A stretch of DNA of 64,000 bases from Sweltsa coloradensis (GCA_024449915.1 JAMZAV010000067.1:496001-560000); one strand, 5' to 3'. Counted from the stretch's first letter, positions 26,701 to 37,762 are shown. Numbers and translations are program-made. The notes: a model not told the origin generated them from the letters alone.

Positions 26701-29700
26701 TTGCACCGTACTTAAGAGGCGGCGGACAGCGTCCGGCGGCGTACTGAAAGTGTCCCGGAAAACAAATTTGTCACAGGTCTTCGGAAAAACGACAAACGTC
26801 ACCCGAAAACTATCGTATCGCGGCCGTACGCGGACCGATTCGCGATTTTGTCGCGTCAACGAGGTTTTCCAACTACGAGGTATTCCGAGTACGAGGTTTT
26901 CCACGCCCTCCGCGTAGCGGCTTCAAGCCGCGCTTGCGCGACTTGTTTAACGTAATAGTTTATCAAAGTTCTTTTTTTGTAATTAATTTAAACGTAAACA
27001 TGCAAATTCTATTTTGCCAAGCTTTTCGAGGATGCTGTTATGGGACACTGTACGTTTATGTGGAAGGGTAGATGAGCTTGGCCCTTTTTTTAGATCTCAT
27101 TCCTTTTGAGTGTGTAAGGTTTGGCTGTATTTCTACAAGTTTTTGTTATGTGTGTGATCTCATTACTTTTTCAAGTTCCATTACAAAATTATTTGCTAAA
27201 ATATAATATTTTTATCAAAGTTGATTTAAATTCTATGGTATTAGCAGTAACAATATAGGATGTAAAATATCTAGACCCGGATTCATGTACATCCTGGGTA
27301 TAGGTGGTATAACCATGGTATAACGACGGTATAAGGACTGGACCCCAATTCTTGAGTTCGTGGGAGATGAGTTGAAAACGCAATTTGAAAACGAAGTCGT
27401 TTTCGTTTTCGAAGGAATTGGTATTCTTGAACGGTATCGTGGAAAACGTCATGGGTTGTGAGTTGAAAGCATTGATATTAAACCCCTATGGTTGAAAGAG
27501 TATCACGAAATCCAAACACTTTAAAAAGATTTGAGTATAGCAAAGAGCTCGAAAAAGTTCTATATTTATTCTAGATGGCAGTGCCTTCATAAACGAGGGC
27601 CAATCGAAAGACAAGTTGTATGAAATGATTTGATTGTTGCAATTATGTAAACAAACAGTTGAGCAAGTTCATATCAAAACAATGTTGTGCTGGCATAGGG
27701 TTGGCTAGGCTTGTCAAACATGTAATGTAAGTATGAATTTTACTAGTCCTATAGCCAAATGGAACTTTAGACCTACACTGTTGTATTATAAATATTTTTC
27801 TACATCTGGGCCTAGGCCAGGGACGGTTTCTGATTTGTTTTATGAGAGTATAATGACACCTTTTCTCGTTCCACACAAAGAAGAAAATTTTTAAATGTCC
27901 GCCATTTGTTTACGTATCGCACTTTCCCGCCTAACTCTGCTTATACCGTCAACAAGTGTCAAGTAACTATGGTTACTTGTTGATTATATGCCAAGTGTTT
28001 AAGGCTTATTTTAAAACCTTTATTTGGAAGCCTTCCAACAAACTTTTTCAACTTTTTTTTTCAAAAGAGACTATCATTCTATAACCTTAATGTCCATGTA
28101 AAATATGAACATTGTAGTCCCACCCGTCTGGTCAGAATCGCGGGCCGACGTATTATGTTAGCAGTAGTAGGCAGTAGCAGTAGTAGGCAGTAGCTAACAT
28201 CCTTAAAGTGATTTTGAGCATGTTTGAAGACATTTTTTCACCAAGAAGGAATAATCGTACCCCAATAAAATTTGGCATGTGTTGTCAGGTACCTAAATCC
28301 CCTCGATTGTGATAGTTTTCAAGTTCACATCACGTTACATGACGGCTGGGTAACACCTCGAAATCACCCCAACTCTGCTTGGTGTATAAGGTGCTTGAGT
28401 GTGTAGCGCACCGCGGCTTGGCTGCGGCGCCCTAACGGGCACCTAGATACATAGATTTTCCAATTTGAGTGTAAGTTTTGTATGAATAAATTAAAAACCT
28501 TTGTATTTTTTTTTTTTACAATAATATTAGGGTTTTTCAAGAAAATATACCTTGTACGGAATCTTCGTTCTGGTAGTAAGTTAAATAATGCATCCATAGG
28601 AATAACGAGATATATTATGCCCGTAAACACAACTTGAAACACTACAATTTTGTAACAAAATGAACGCGTCTCAGTAAATTCGTGTATCTGTTCTTCGTTG
28701 TCTAATTCTTCCAGTTTAATCATTCCATCCAGTAAATCAAAAAGGTTATGAAGCATTTCCATTTTGAAGAACCCAGTCAGTATTACAACAAGTTTGAGGA
28801 TTTCAATTATTAGAAACATAAATATTAGCATAACTGCTATAGGATCACTTTGGTTCACAAATATCGCCATTGGGAACAGAAAAAGGGCCTGAAATGAGGC
28901 AGTTATAATAATGAACCAGAGGTTGGTTTGAAGGAAAAGATGCAGAGCCAGACGCAGGGGCCGATGTTTGACCAGCAGGTTGGCCAACCTGGGGCTGAAG
29001 TACTTCATGTAGAACTTGAGGTTGCGCTCACCAGAGTCGGGCCAGAAACCTGCAAGAAAATGAGGAGACTTCAGAATGTGTCACTACTGAAGTTTGAATG
29101 AGTAAATCCATTCAATGGTACTGGTCAATGTGTATTGATTGACTAAGAACAGCCGAGCCTTACACACTCAAATGTCTTAATATTTTAAAGATGGACGAAT
29201 GCATTTTGTTCTATTAACATTTTGCAAATTATCATAAGGTTATATCACATCGTCACTTAACGATAATATGGTGATGTAAAGATCAAATTCATACCAAAAA
29301 TGCCAGCGTCGAATTTTTCGACGTAGTGCAGAGCACATAAATAATTCAGCTATATTGATTTGTAGAGATTGTTAATGTTTTAGATGAGCAACTCATTCTG
29401 CGCAACCAGCAAACAGAATCACTTTCCAAACACAATGATCAGGTAAGTCTGACGCAACAGCGTTGGGATATGTCCAAATTGATAATTTTCCATGATATAT
29501 AAATGCAAAATAACCATAACCCTTTAATGACCGACAGTTTTATTGTGGTATAGCATTATAGTCCGGATGTTAAAGGATATATATGGGGCATACCTTGCAT
29601 TTTTTGATACAAGCAAGGCACTTGGCAAACGTGTTCAAGGGGACCATACCCTACTAATTTGAGGTGGAGCCAACGTGATATCCCGTGCAGGGACCCGTTA

Positions 29701-32700
29701 TCGCATGTTGCCTACCCCCGCCGCTTTGAAGGGGTGATTAGCAAAACAATTCGGGGGTTGGGGATAGAAACTTGAAATTTTTTACCAAATAGGGGTAACA
29801 TTATGCTTAACATACTGGCAACGGGGAACTGAGGGATTCTTCATAGTTAAGGGATGATTGGGGTTTCAATTTTGGGGGTTGAACATTTCGATTAAAATTT
29901 TTACTGATAACACCCTTGGTTTATTGTTGGATTTATATGTTAAAGTACTTACCAAAATCTTCAAACAAAATGATGGTGCTAAAAATATGACTATCGACCC
30001 CTAATTTGGTCATAATGACCTGTTGACATAATGACCTGAGTAGTGACCTATTTGATAAAGTGTTAAACATAGTCGTGTGACCACTCTATTTAAAGCTAAG
30101 ATGAAGTAGAATAACATGAAATAATTTTCAACATGCCACGTTGACCTGTGACCTTTATCGTCCTTTATTTGACCTTGATAACTGTTTTAGCATGACTGTA
30201 TAATGTATACTTATATAGCACATCCAAATGCATGTGGTATTAACAAGTTGATTTAATAAATGCACTCAACATGTCAGTATGATATTAGGCTGCATTGCGA
30301 AAGCTTTTTACTGCCGCGTTGATGGATGAGCAGTTTTGTACCATTGAACCCTGTTTTACTATTCTTTTACCTCGTCATTTTCAACGTGTTTACATAGAAT
30401 ATACCATTTTTAACCAAATTTTTACCAATTTTAAAGGAGTACTAAGTTCCTGGTAGATCGTTATGGTAATAAACCATAAAAAAATATTAATTGTGCGTTG
30501 TTGATGTTGTCCTATTCCAAGGGTGAATCGTGGCCAATCAGTGGTCCGTTTTTCAAATAACTGATCGCTAGTTGCTCATCAATGATGTAAAATTCAAACA
30601 AGGAATTGGTTTAGGTCCGCTTTTATTGGGGTGAAATGAACGTGTTCTCTTATGATTAGACCAAAATGTGACTAGGTAGAAGAGAAGTGTACTGTATAGT
30701 AAGACGTTTATGTAAACAATAGCATAAATAATATAAACCTACAAAACACAGATATGTTTGAATCGCACACATTTTGGGACCATTTCCGAGAGCGCGCACT
30801 TTCTCGCTCTCTGGTGGCGCAGCAGTGAGTACATTTACTAAATATTGTATGGACCACATAAAATAAACAAATTTCTGCACTTTAGCACATACAGTCGACC
30901 TCTTATTCATAAATCTAAGGCCAAAATGACCAGCCGCAAGAGCGATTTTAGCGAACTATACATATTATATAGCCACATGACAGCATCGATCTGGTGATCT
31001 GGCTGCATTCTTTGCTCATGAAAATCAACCAAGCTCATCGTCCTTGTCTGTATTGGGGGCGTTAAGATCTTATACCAAATTGGATCTAGTGAAATGCCAG
31101 CTTTGAATACCAGTCAAAAACGTTCTGTAGTAAATGCACCACCTGTAGATGCAAAAATACGTGATGGGTTGAGCCCCCGACCGCCCCTCCACCGGTCACT
31201 CAATTACATTAATTAAGTACTATAATCAACAATCGGCAAGTTGTTTCTTTCCTCTTAATGAGTGTTAATCTAAAAAGTTTATTACTATAACGATCTACCA
31301 GGAACTACGAAGTACTCCTTTAAAATTGGTATATTCTATGTTCACACGTTGAAAAACGACGAGGTAAAAGTATAGTAAAACAGGGTTCAATGGTACAAAA
31401 CTGCTCATCCATCAACGCGGCAGTAAAAAGCTTTCGAAATGCATCCTAATATCATACTTACATGTTGAGTGCATTTATTAAATCAACTTGTTAATACCAC
31501 ATGCATTTGGATGTGCTATATAAGTATACATTATACAGTCATGCTAAAACAGTTATCAAGGTCAAATAAAGGACGATAAAGGTCACAGGTCAACGTGGCA
31601 TGTTGAAAATTATTTCATGTTATTCTACTTCATCTTAGCTTTAAATAGAGTGGTCACACGACTATGTTTAACACTTTATCAAATAGGTCACTACTCAGGT
31701 CATTATGTCAACAGGTCATTATGACCAAATTAGGGGTCGATAGTCATATTTTTAGCACCATCATTTTGTTTGAAGATTTTGGTAAGTACTTTAACATATA
31801 AATCCAACAATAAACCAAGGGTGTTATCAGTAAAAATTTTAATCGAAATGTTCAACCCCCAAAATTGAAACCCCAATCATCCCTTAACTATGAAGAATCC
31901 CTCAGTTCCCCGTTGCCAGTATGTTAAGCATAATGTTACCCCTATTTGGTAAAAATTTCAAGTTTCTATCACCAAACACCGAATTGTTTTGCTAATCAAC
32001 CCTTCAAAGCAGCAGGGGTAGGCAACATGCGATAACGGGTCCCTGCACGGGATATCACGATGGCTCCACCTCAAAATTAGTAGGGTATGGTCCCTAGAAC
32101 ACGTGTGCCAAGTGCCTTGCTTGTATCAAAAAATGCAAGGTCAAGTCTCTTAACATCCGGACTATTAACATGGATATCATCATAGCACTTTAAGTCTGAC
32201 GAGAAGTTTGAGACCCACTCCTCCTGAGCACGTAGAGCTATCGCACGTTCACATAGACAATATTTACGCCTTGTACATAATTTTTAAACACATTTTGTGT
32301 AAAAAAAATGAAAATAGTGGGTTTTTGAAAATAATATAAAAAAATCAAAAGAAAATATAAATTTGTCATTTTTTAATCCGATTTTTATTTTTTTTGTTAA
32401 TAAAGAAGCTTGTTCTTGAACTGAAATCTTTAAAAAAAAGTAAGTAATCACGGTACGTATTCAAAATCCAAAATTTTCCAACAAAATCCAAAATACTCAA
32501 AAACAGAAAAAAGTTTCAAACAAAATTTGTTATTAGGCATGTTTGATAATAATAATAAAATAATAATAATAAACATAATAATTTTATATTTTTTTATATA
32601 TATATATATATATTTATATTAAGTTTTTAAGGCTTTCGTGGCCCGAAGTATTAGAATCACAATTGTAAACTTTTCGGGTTATTTCGCCACGTCGATTTGA

Positions 32701-33209
32701 CTTACCCATGAGCGGTCCAGAAACGTTGACATGGGTAAGTCAAATCGACGTGGCGAAATAACCCGACAAGTTTACAATTGTGATTCTAATATATATATAT
32801 ATGCAGACATTGTATTTTCGGGTAGTCCGTGTGGTTTTATTATTAGTTCCAACGTTTCGGGCAGTTCTCCCTGCCCATCTTCAAGGAAATTAAACACGAA
32901 ACAATATAAAAAACAAACAAAACCCCACTTCACAACAAAACACTGCAACTTGATACACAGACAAAAACCAAATAGCTTTCTAAGCTATAAAGCTATTTGG
33001 TTTTTGTCTGTGTATCAAGTTGCAGTGTTTTGTTGTGAAGTGGGGTTTTGTTTGTTTTTTAATATTGTTTCGTGTTTAATTTCCTTGAAGATGGGCAGGG
33101 AGAACTGCCCGAAACGTTGGAATAAATAAAATAAAACCACACGGACTACCCGAAAATAACATGTGTGCATATTCAATCCGTGAAAGTCTGCGATATTACA
33201 TATATATTA

Positions 33210-33301
<92 letters not shown>

Positions 33302-33715
33302 TTATTATTATTATTACTATAAAAGAGTCTTTATTTTTCACTTGGCGAAAATTAAGGCCATGAGGCCTTTTCTTCTGCCTAACCAAGCAGATTACAAAGA
33401 TTACCTATCTATCATTAAACAAAATCTAGTAATATAACATTTAAAATACTTATAGGCCTATATGAACAATATTAAAAATGTATACAGATTTTATATCAAA
33501 CATAGCAAACAAAGAAACAGATAACCGTAGTTGTTTGATGAATAAGTAAAAAAAAACAATAATCTTTTATATATAAGAATAGTTGGTCAAAGGGTTAATC
33601 TTGCAGTAGGTAAAATGGCCCTACCTTGCCAGTATAACAGCCTTCTGCAGGTATCAAACAACTTGTGATCACCACCATCTTGTTCCATTGTTTCTTTATC
33701 TTTACAGCACATCAT
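10609..33715 (-). CDS. OR-2: complete odorant receptor gene, 7 exons, 617 aa
   Basis: Insect odorant receptor (7tm_6), expected to form an odorant-gated cation channel, usually with Orco, in ciliated sensory neurons. Exons (minus): 33715-33625, 29049-28551, 21754-20909, 20828-20729, 12920-12813, 12674-12519, 10662-10609. Junctions are GT-AG with matching phases (1, 2, 2, 0, 0, 0) and the whole frame is open. Landmarks: MMCCKDKETMEQ start, WQ/GFWPDSGERN, WFPWE before TM4, a loop of about 213 aa, TM5 (exon 4), TM6 TDNGETVNKILSG (exon 5), WLEASPSFKKSMLVIMSRA (exon 6), and tail AMNAAYKMVNTLKSITK. Typical ORs are about 400 aa; the excess is the TM4-TM5 loop. Introns 1, 2 and 4 are swollen by transposons (4.6, 6.8 and 7.8 kb). 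Exon 5 has one extra codon (Asn) relative to OR-3 and OR-4. No Orco signature is seen, so this is a tuning-type receptor. Ligand unknown. Confidence 0.9.
11209..11817 (-). mobile_element. Helitron-like repeat, family R1, in OR-2 intron 6
   Basis: Reads on the minus strand from TTGAATGAGCAAAGCGAAG to CTAG. The flanking bases are A (left) and T (right); OR-3 and OR-4 show the uninterrupted site before 'gcaacgaaagtaccc'. No target duplication. An end in CTAG and insertion between A and T are Helitron features, but the 5' end is TT rather than TC. The body carries the shared 'aacgggtggggctacaac'-type module. Non-coding. Confidence 0.5.
13316..13475. mobile_element. Inverted pair of SINE-1 copies
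   Basis: A minus-strand SINE-1 copy (13316-13409) abuts a plus-strand 3' part (13409-13475), making a hairpin that shares the 'ggaatgcgggagatccgtgg' segment. It lies in OR-2 intron 4. Confidence 0.65.
13657..18999 (-). mobile_element. Helitron-like repeat, family R2, split by a LINE
   Basis: R2 has minus-strand ends TTGGATGAGCGTAGCGAGC (18999) and CTAG (13657). It contains three to four diverged tandem units of roughly 150 bp built on 'aaattgcgattttcatgag' and 'attgcgctcaaatttcac'. It is interrupted at about 14430/18957 by the LINE described separately. Flanking DNA rejoins as '...actacaa|ttgagag...', a sequence seen uninterrupted in type at about 19728-19740. Non-coding. Confidence 0.5.
14431..18957 (-). 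mobile_element. Near full-length non-LTR retrotransposon (CR1/Jockey-type)
   Basis: A 729-codon ORF (18507-16318), then 16057-15212 in another frame. Its start region is MAKQVVKRCTVC, followed by Cys/His finger clusters (CRVCEDIVHRVC, WECNKC, CLQCG), AP-type endonuclease (GHLNIRKL, CETYLD, RVGGGLVIY, FFLGDFNIDL, LIDHVY, GLSDHELIY) and reverse transcriptase (PVYKGKGKKSDRNSYRPIS-like, QHGFRKGRST, FVDLRKAFDS, GVPQGSILGPLLFILY, NYILYADDLVFYLEG). Two nonsense codons and one frameshift near 16060-16320 disable it. The 3' end is a (TTTA)n run at 14431-14462, i.e. (TAAA)n on the coding strand. It is inserted inside an R2 repeat in OR-2 intron 4. Relatively young. Confidence 0.9.
19017..19110 (+). mobile_element. 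tRNA-derived SINE-1 copy
   Basis: A-box 'tggtctagtggttaagacg', B-box 'agttcgattcc', then 'ggcggacttttttaattt'. Typical head-only copy. Confidence 0.7.
19168..19592 (+). mobile_element. tRNA-Gly-like SINE (SINE-2), about 420 bp
   Basis: Head 'gctcgttggtcttgtggtta' with anticodon-loop-like 'cttccaatg' and B-box 'gattcgattcc' resembles tRNA-Gly(UCC). A long body follows, ending '...ggggtagactctaaatac' and a T-rich tail. A second copy in the opposite orientation is at 57797-58210. It contains a smaller internal palindrome around 'cctaccctaggctt'. Confidence 0.75.
19747..19850 (+). mobile_element. tRNA-derived SINE-1 copy
   Basis: 'tcctgatggtctagtggtta' head, B-box 'ggttcgattct', body 'ttttttaatttctgaattg', followed by 'acactcccgtaggtgtaatt', a flank also found inverted near 8392 and 13490. 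A short duplicate body end lies at 19912-19960. Confidence 0.7.
22392..22791. mobile_element. Solo LTR, 400 bp
   Basis: Begins TGTTGGTGCACACCC and ends GGGCCCAAACA, with 5-bp target duplication CAGGG at 22387-22391 and 22792-22796. OR-1 intron 2 (about 1332-1345) has the site without the insertion. No internal retroviral-type genes remain, consistent with LTR-LTR recombination. Orientation and superfamily are not determinable from the LTR alone. Confidence 0.8.
22845..27154. mobile_element. 4.3-kb element with 160-bp terminal inverted repeats
   Basis: Ends CACACATAACAAAAACTTG; the inverted repeats cover about 22845-23003 and 27000-27154 and include 'gtgtcccataacagcatcct' on both sides. The interior has two diverged direct repeats of about 865 bp (about 23220-24080 and 24085-24900), GC-rich modules (23030-23110, 26440-26950) and 'ggttcgaaccccgg'-type B-box-like words. 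I recognise no transposase. It sits in OR-2 intron 2 and is absent from OR-3. Confidence 0.65.
26808..26952. repeat. GC-rich dispersed repeat with terminal hairpin
   Basis: About 145 bp, nearly identical to 43838-43978. It contains 'aggttttcc' repeats and a palindrome GCGGCTTCAAGCCGC near one end, and ends 'gcgcgacttgt'. Base composition is very unlike its surroundings. Confidence 0.75.
27155..28446. other. Insertion remainder in OR-2 intron 2
   Basis: Not present in OR-3 intron 2. It holds broken R1 pieces (27157-27190; about 27990-28143, with 'cccacccgtctggtcagaat') and about 800 bp I cannot classify. A short 'gcagtagtaggcagtagcag' repeat is at 28160-28195. No gene seen. Confidence 0.5.
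29556..32170. repeat. Long inverted repeat (foldback), arms about 0.9 kb
   Basis: The left arm starts near 'atagtccggatgttaa'; the right arm mirrors it near 32150-32165. Arms are highly similar with small differences, e.g. 'ccctactaatttgaggtggag' versus its mirror with one extra base. The loop (30477-31279) carries no recognisable gene. Confidence 0.8.
32650..32790. repeat. 61-bp-arm hairpin, Penelope-type end
   Basis: Arms 32650-32710 and 32730-32790 around a 19-nt loop that retains only the 3' half of a hammerhead-like motif (ggtccagaaacgttgac). Same family as the hairpins at 50941 and 51793. Confidence 0.85.
32847..32888 (-). ncRNA. Hammerhead-like motif (U3.G8 core)
   Basis: Mirror copy of the motif at 33081-33122 in the left hairpin arm; same sequence on the minus strand. 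Confidence 0.55.
33081..33122 (+). ncRNA. Hammerhead-like motif (U3.G8 core)
   Basis: 42 nt: stem I UUCC/GGAA, core UUGAAGA, one extra U, stem II GGGCAG/CUGCCC with 6-nt loop, GAAAC, GUU. C3 is replaced by U, which would form a wobble with G8, so activity may be low. Confidence 0.55.
33203..33320. repeat. (ATT)n microsatellite
   Basis: About 115 bp of nearly pure ATT. It produces a spurious poly-Leu reading frame on the plus strand. Confidence 0.95.
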
Positions 33716-36300
33716 AGTTCTTCTGATAATTTAACACAAGGACAAGGAAGATAATACAATTTCTCAGGAAATTGCAAGCTTTACGTGGAAATCGACATTG
33801 ATTTTGTGGGAGAATTTTTCAACGGTTGTACTATTACAAGTTCTTCTAGTAATTTCATTTTTTAAAAGAAAATCTAGATAAAAGTTTAAGTAAGTATGGC
33901 CAAGATCTGAAATAAAATCGATGATATCCTGGAAAAGAGTTTTGTTGTCAGCACTGAGATACCACGTTTTTATTTAACTAAACACTTTTACTTGCACTTA
34001 CAATTCAAATTCTAGATGAACTTGCGGTTGATTGTCCGGCGTGTTACTTAGCAGCCGCCATTACGTATCGTAAATTTTCTGTCGCCAACGCACTTTATAA
34101 ACACAACGCCATCGATGAGCAAATAATGTCCATCAAATGATCAGTATTTTGAAATAAAAAATAGCAACGAAGTTGGATGGACATTATATAATCTAGACGA
34201 CACCAGACTTACAAGTCCAAATTGGAACATATTTATATAATATTTTTGACATTCGTTGCTAAATCGATTCCTGATTTGCAGCTTATACTTACGTTACAGA
34301 ATATTTAGGTCCTTAACAGAAGTTTAATGTCTTTTGAATGAAACGACCGTTTTTTTTTCAATTGGCCGACAATTGATTTCCAACTAATATTAACTTTATC
34401 TTGGAAATCATCAATTAATTAACAATGGAAATCAAAAGATTTATTAAAGTTACTTATAATATTGGATGAGTTGTTGATGTCAATTGTCGAAATATTTGAT
34501 CAAAGAATGATCTATTGATAAACAACAAATGAAAAATACTGGCAATAGATATCATTTTAAAATCAAGTGATCTAGTGATACTCTTTGAAATGTCTATTGT
34601 TAATCAATTAAAAGTTTCAAATATTAGTTGATGCCAATTTAACATTATCAATTGATAAACAATTTTAATTTCTACTATGGGAAATCCACCCCCAAACTTT
34701 CTACGTTGGAATCAGGGACTCGAACCACTGATCCAGCATAATTTATGCACATATGGTTGCCTGTAAAACAAAACAATGATGGTTAAGAAGTACTAACAAA
34801 TATCTTAAATGATTTTTATACAAGAAACCTTGTAAAAATTAAAATCTCAACGTTTTACAAAAGATAGCAATGAGATTGTTTGACGATGTACGTTACTCAC
34901 AGCTACAGCCAGTCTCGCTACTGACGCTGGAACGTCGCACTGAATCAAATATTCCCAGGCTATACTAAGTGTTTGTTGTGTGGGTTGCTATGGCAACTAA
35001 GGGTCACGTATTGCGTGATTATACTAATATTACATATTACTTAACGGTAATTTCCTTGAAAACTTCAATTATTTAAAACTAATATCTGCTTTCTACTGTT
35101 TTTTACAATCAAAATACAACGAGAAAATTGTACGTTTTGTTTCGTTCAACGTACGTAGAAATAAATAGCTTGTTTAAATAATTTATAAGAAAAACTCTTC
35201 AAACAACGAAAGGATTTGTTCGTAATTTCGAAGTAGATTGTGTTCCATAAAAATTCACGAAGGCTTAATGTTTACTAAATAATAAGTGGATGATGAGAAA
35301 CCGACCATTTTCCTTCCCATTCATCTAGAAATAATAACTGGGGCGTATTCATGCCTTGTAGTTTTATTAGGCATATTCCTCGCCCTCTTATAGACTAATT
35401 ATTGTAGGGGTGAAATTGGTAGTAAATTATTTATATCCTGCTTCAGATTCAGAATTAGATTCAGATGTATTTTATTTTTATTACATAGTAATACTAGATG
35501 AGTAGCAATTTGGTTTATGTAAATAAAGTTGGAATTAGAGATAAAATACACAGCAAAATTTGTTATTAATGATTATTGACACATTTATTAGGAACATCAC
35601 AACGAGCATAGCCCTTTAAACACAGAATTGTGTGTGAATTCCCTAAAAAGAAAATATAATAAAATTGATATTAAAGTAGGTTCTTAAATTTAACAATATT
35701 GTGCTTGGGAAAAAATAGATAATCAAAAACTATAGAGAAACTTAACAATTAAACATAATAGGACCCACAATACAAATATTCAAACAACTTACTTTATAGG
35801 CCATAATTATAGCATAATTGTAGGTTTTTAAAATATAACATTAGTATAGTAAGAAACCCACAAAATATTGAAGAGATTTGTGAGTGGGCAATTTAATTAA
35901 GCATTAAAATTGCGATTTTGTGTGGACGTTCACATACAAGAGAGAAGATAATATGTATAACAATATGTACAATGCTAACAAACTATTACTAGATAGCTAG
36001 ATAACAATGAGGACGTTATGGGAAGAGAGGCAAATCTTATTTTTAGTATATCAACTAGAAAAACTAAATTTTCGAAGTAAGTGTTTTAGCCAGGTGCTGG
36101 TTCATTGTTTTAAATGAGCCATATATTCTGAACGTTTGGTCACGTTATCCACAATAATCGCGTCGTAGGAACTAATAATGTTGCACTTATGTTAATTTCA
36201 CACATAAACTAAACAAATAACAACGCATTTGAACGATACTTTTGAATTCTGTTGTTTTTGTTGTTGTCGTTGTAGTTGCCGTTCTCGACGTCGCCTTCGT
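33716..36300. other. OR-2 upstream region and spacer
   Basis: Paralogous to 7154-9870 and 52180-53775. No coding sequence recognised. It contains the X-box block near 34985 and ends in GTT/GTC-rich simple repeats (36240-36330). The spacing relative to exon 1 is more compact than in OR-1. Confidence 0.6.
34984..34997. promoter_or_regulatory. X-box-like (RFX) palindrome upstream of OR-2
   Basis: Same 14-bp palindrome, unchanged, about 1.27 kb upstream of the OR-2 start codon. The flanking DNA has diverged at scattered sites while this core has not. It may mark a distal promoter with an unseen 5' UTR exon. Confidence 0.5.
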
Positions 36301-36379
36301 CATCGTCGTTGTTGTAGTTGGCGAAAAAAAGTTCAATAAAACAACAACAGCATTATAAAAATAAAGTTGTGTATAATTA

Positions 36380-36800
36380 TTTATATATATCTTAAATTAT
36401 TTTAGAATTATTTTTTTACGGTTTAAAGTCATTCCTCGAGTTTAATTATCACTCAACGTTTCGGAACTAACATTGGAGTTCCTTTATCAAGAGATTTATT
36501 ACAAACTTAAAATAGAAACAATAACAAAACATAATATATACCGACCAAATGAAAATTACAAAAGCAGGCAAATAAAAATAAATAGAATATGATTTATTTA
36601 AGTGATTTGAGCTTTTGAACCATCCGGCCCTGTTTCCTCGTTGTTCCGGCTCATAGTCCTTGTCTCCATTCGACGACCCGTTGTAGCTTGACCCGAGGCC
36701 GGACCGCTGACATTAGTGCTAAAAATAATTATTTCTTAAATAAGTTAACATAATGCCAAGCCACGAAAGTATTCTTGTACATACGAAAATAACGAAAATA
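36380..36800 (-). mobile_element. Penelope-like terminal remnant in OR-3 spacer
   Basis: Contains the hammerhead-like motif at 36452-36493 and then non-coding sequence also found at 55345-55800 in the OR-4 spacer. The insertion thus predates the OR-3/OR-4 duplication. No coding part is recognised. Confidence 0.5.
36452..36493 (-). ncRNA. Hammerhead-like motif (U3-A8 core)
   Basis: 42 nt on the minus strand: stem I CUC/GAG, core UUGAUAA (C3 to U with G8 to A), extra A, stem II GGAACU/AGUUCC with 8-nt loop, GAAAC, GUU. Confidence 0.5.
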
Positions 36801-36980
36801 TACGTAGCATTTAAACCGAAAAAACGAGCCACATTAATACATATCGATCACAAAAATTTACAAAAACACATATATATTTATATATAAAACCAGTAAAACT
36901 ATTGATATTTTGAAAAGTAAACTTTTGATAATCCAAAAGTAAACTATGATTAATTATTATAAGTAAACTATTGTAGAAGT

Positions 36981-36986
36981 TTCTTC

Positions 36987-37037
<51 letters not shown>

Positions 37038-37040
37038 TCC
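36981..37040. repeat. (TTTC)n microsatellite
   Basis: About 14 units of TTTC. OR-4 has only a short remnant at 55978-55990, so it expanded after duplication. Confidence 0.95.
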
Positions 37041-37169
37041 GATTTAAATACAGTTGTGCAGCCATTTTACATTAAATCTTATAATAAACATTTATTTTTA
37101 TTTTTTATCTTGTTTTTTCATGTAATATGCATAGTATGTACACAAACACAACACAATTTAATATATGTA

Positions 37170-37762
37170 CAGCCAGGGTCATATATAAATCAAGAGGTCT
37201 GAAAGATACCTCTTTCACCGACATCTCGTGGTCAACTCTCTGTGCCATTTTTTATATCGCCCTGTGAACTGCATTATCGACGTAAGTAAGAAACATGCTG
37301 CTAATGTCAAAGGAAAATTCTCTATTCACCAGAGAAACTATCAAGCCTAGAAGAAATATAATATGGAACGTAAAGAGAGCATTATATATCGATACCTTGA
37401 CCTAGGCATAGCATTAAGACTATGCCTGAGTTCTTATATTTGCCTTAGTTTCTAATTAATTTCGAATAATTCTATCTTAGCTGTCAAGTCTTATTTGCAA
37501 ACCACCAAAGTTTGTTTTATGCTTTTGTTTTGATAAAATTGTATTTCACTTCTGACTGCCTTCTAGATATTGACTATTTTGTTGACCAAGAGTCTTTCAA
37601 AGCCTCCTAAATAATATTAATAACATCAAATAGTCTAGGGGCTTCCATGGATCGATAATGCAGTTCACAGGGCGATATAAATAATGGCACCAAGAGTTGA
37701 CCACGAGATGTCGGTGAAAGAGGTATCTTTCAGACCTCTTGATTTATATATGACCCTGGCTG
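37170..37762. mobile_element. Non-autonomous TA-target element with 115-bp TIRs
   Basis: Ends CAGCCAGGGTCATATATAAA on both sides, flanked by TA (37168-37169 and 37763-37764). The OR-4 spacer has the empty site 'atatatgTAcataatac' near 56112. TIRs about 115 bp with few mismatches; short unique centre without coding potential. Mariner-like by target and size. Confidence 0.8.

Larger units (their letters stand above)
32812..33160. repeat. Hairpin of about 168-bp arms carrying two hammerhead-like motifs
   Basis: Arms about 32812-32977 and 32991-33160, loop of about 13 nt. Each arm holds one copy of the same hammerhead-like motif, in opposite orientation. Flanked by TA repeats on the left and (ATT)n on the right. 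Confidence 0.85.
29520..33594. mobile_element. TTAA-target (piggyBac-like) composite element in OR-2 intron 1
   Basis: Sits between ATAA (29516-29519) and TTAA (33595-33598), exactly where other units read '...aaataaccTTAAtcttgcag'. Ends are CCCTTTAATGACC and CCCTTTGACC. It contains a foldback with arms at about 29556-30476 and 31280-32170 around an 800-bp loop, then two Penelope-type hairpins and an (ATT)n tract. I recognise no transposase. It may be a nested composite. Confidence 0.6.

Noticed and set aside
30656..30910. 84-codon ORF in the foldback loop
   Set aside because: No recognisable motif and no second copy to test conservation.
33165..33437. Poly-Leu open frame on the plus strand
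   Set aside because: Translation of an (ATT)n microsatellite.
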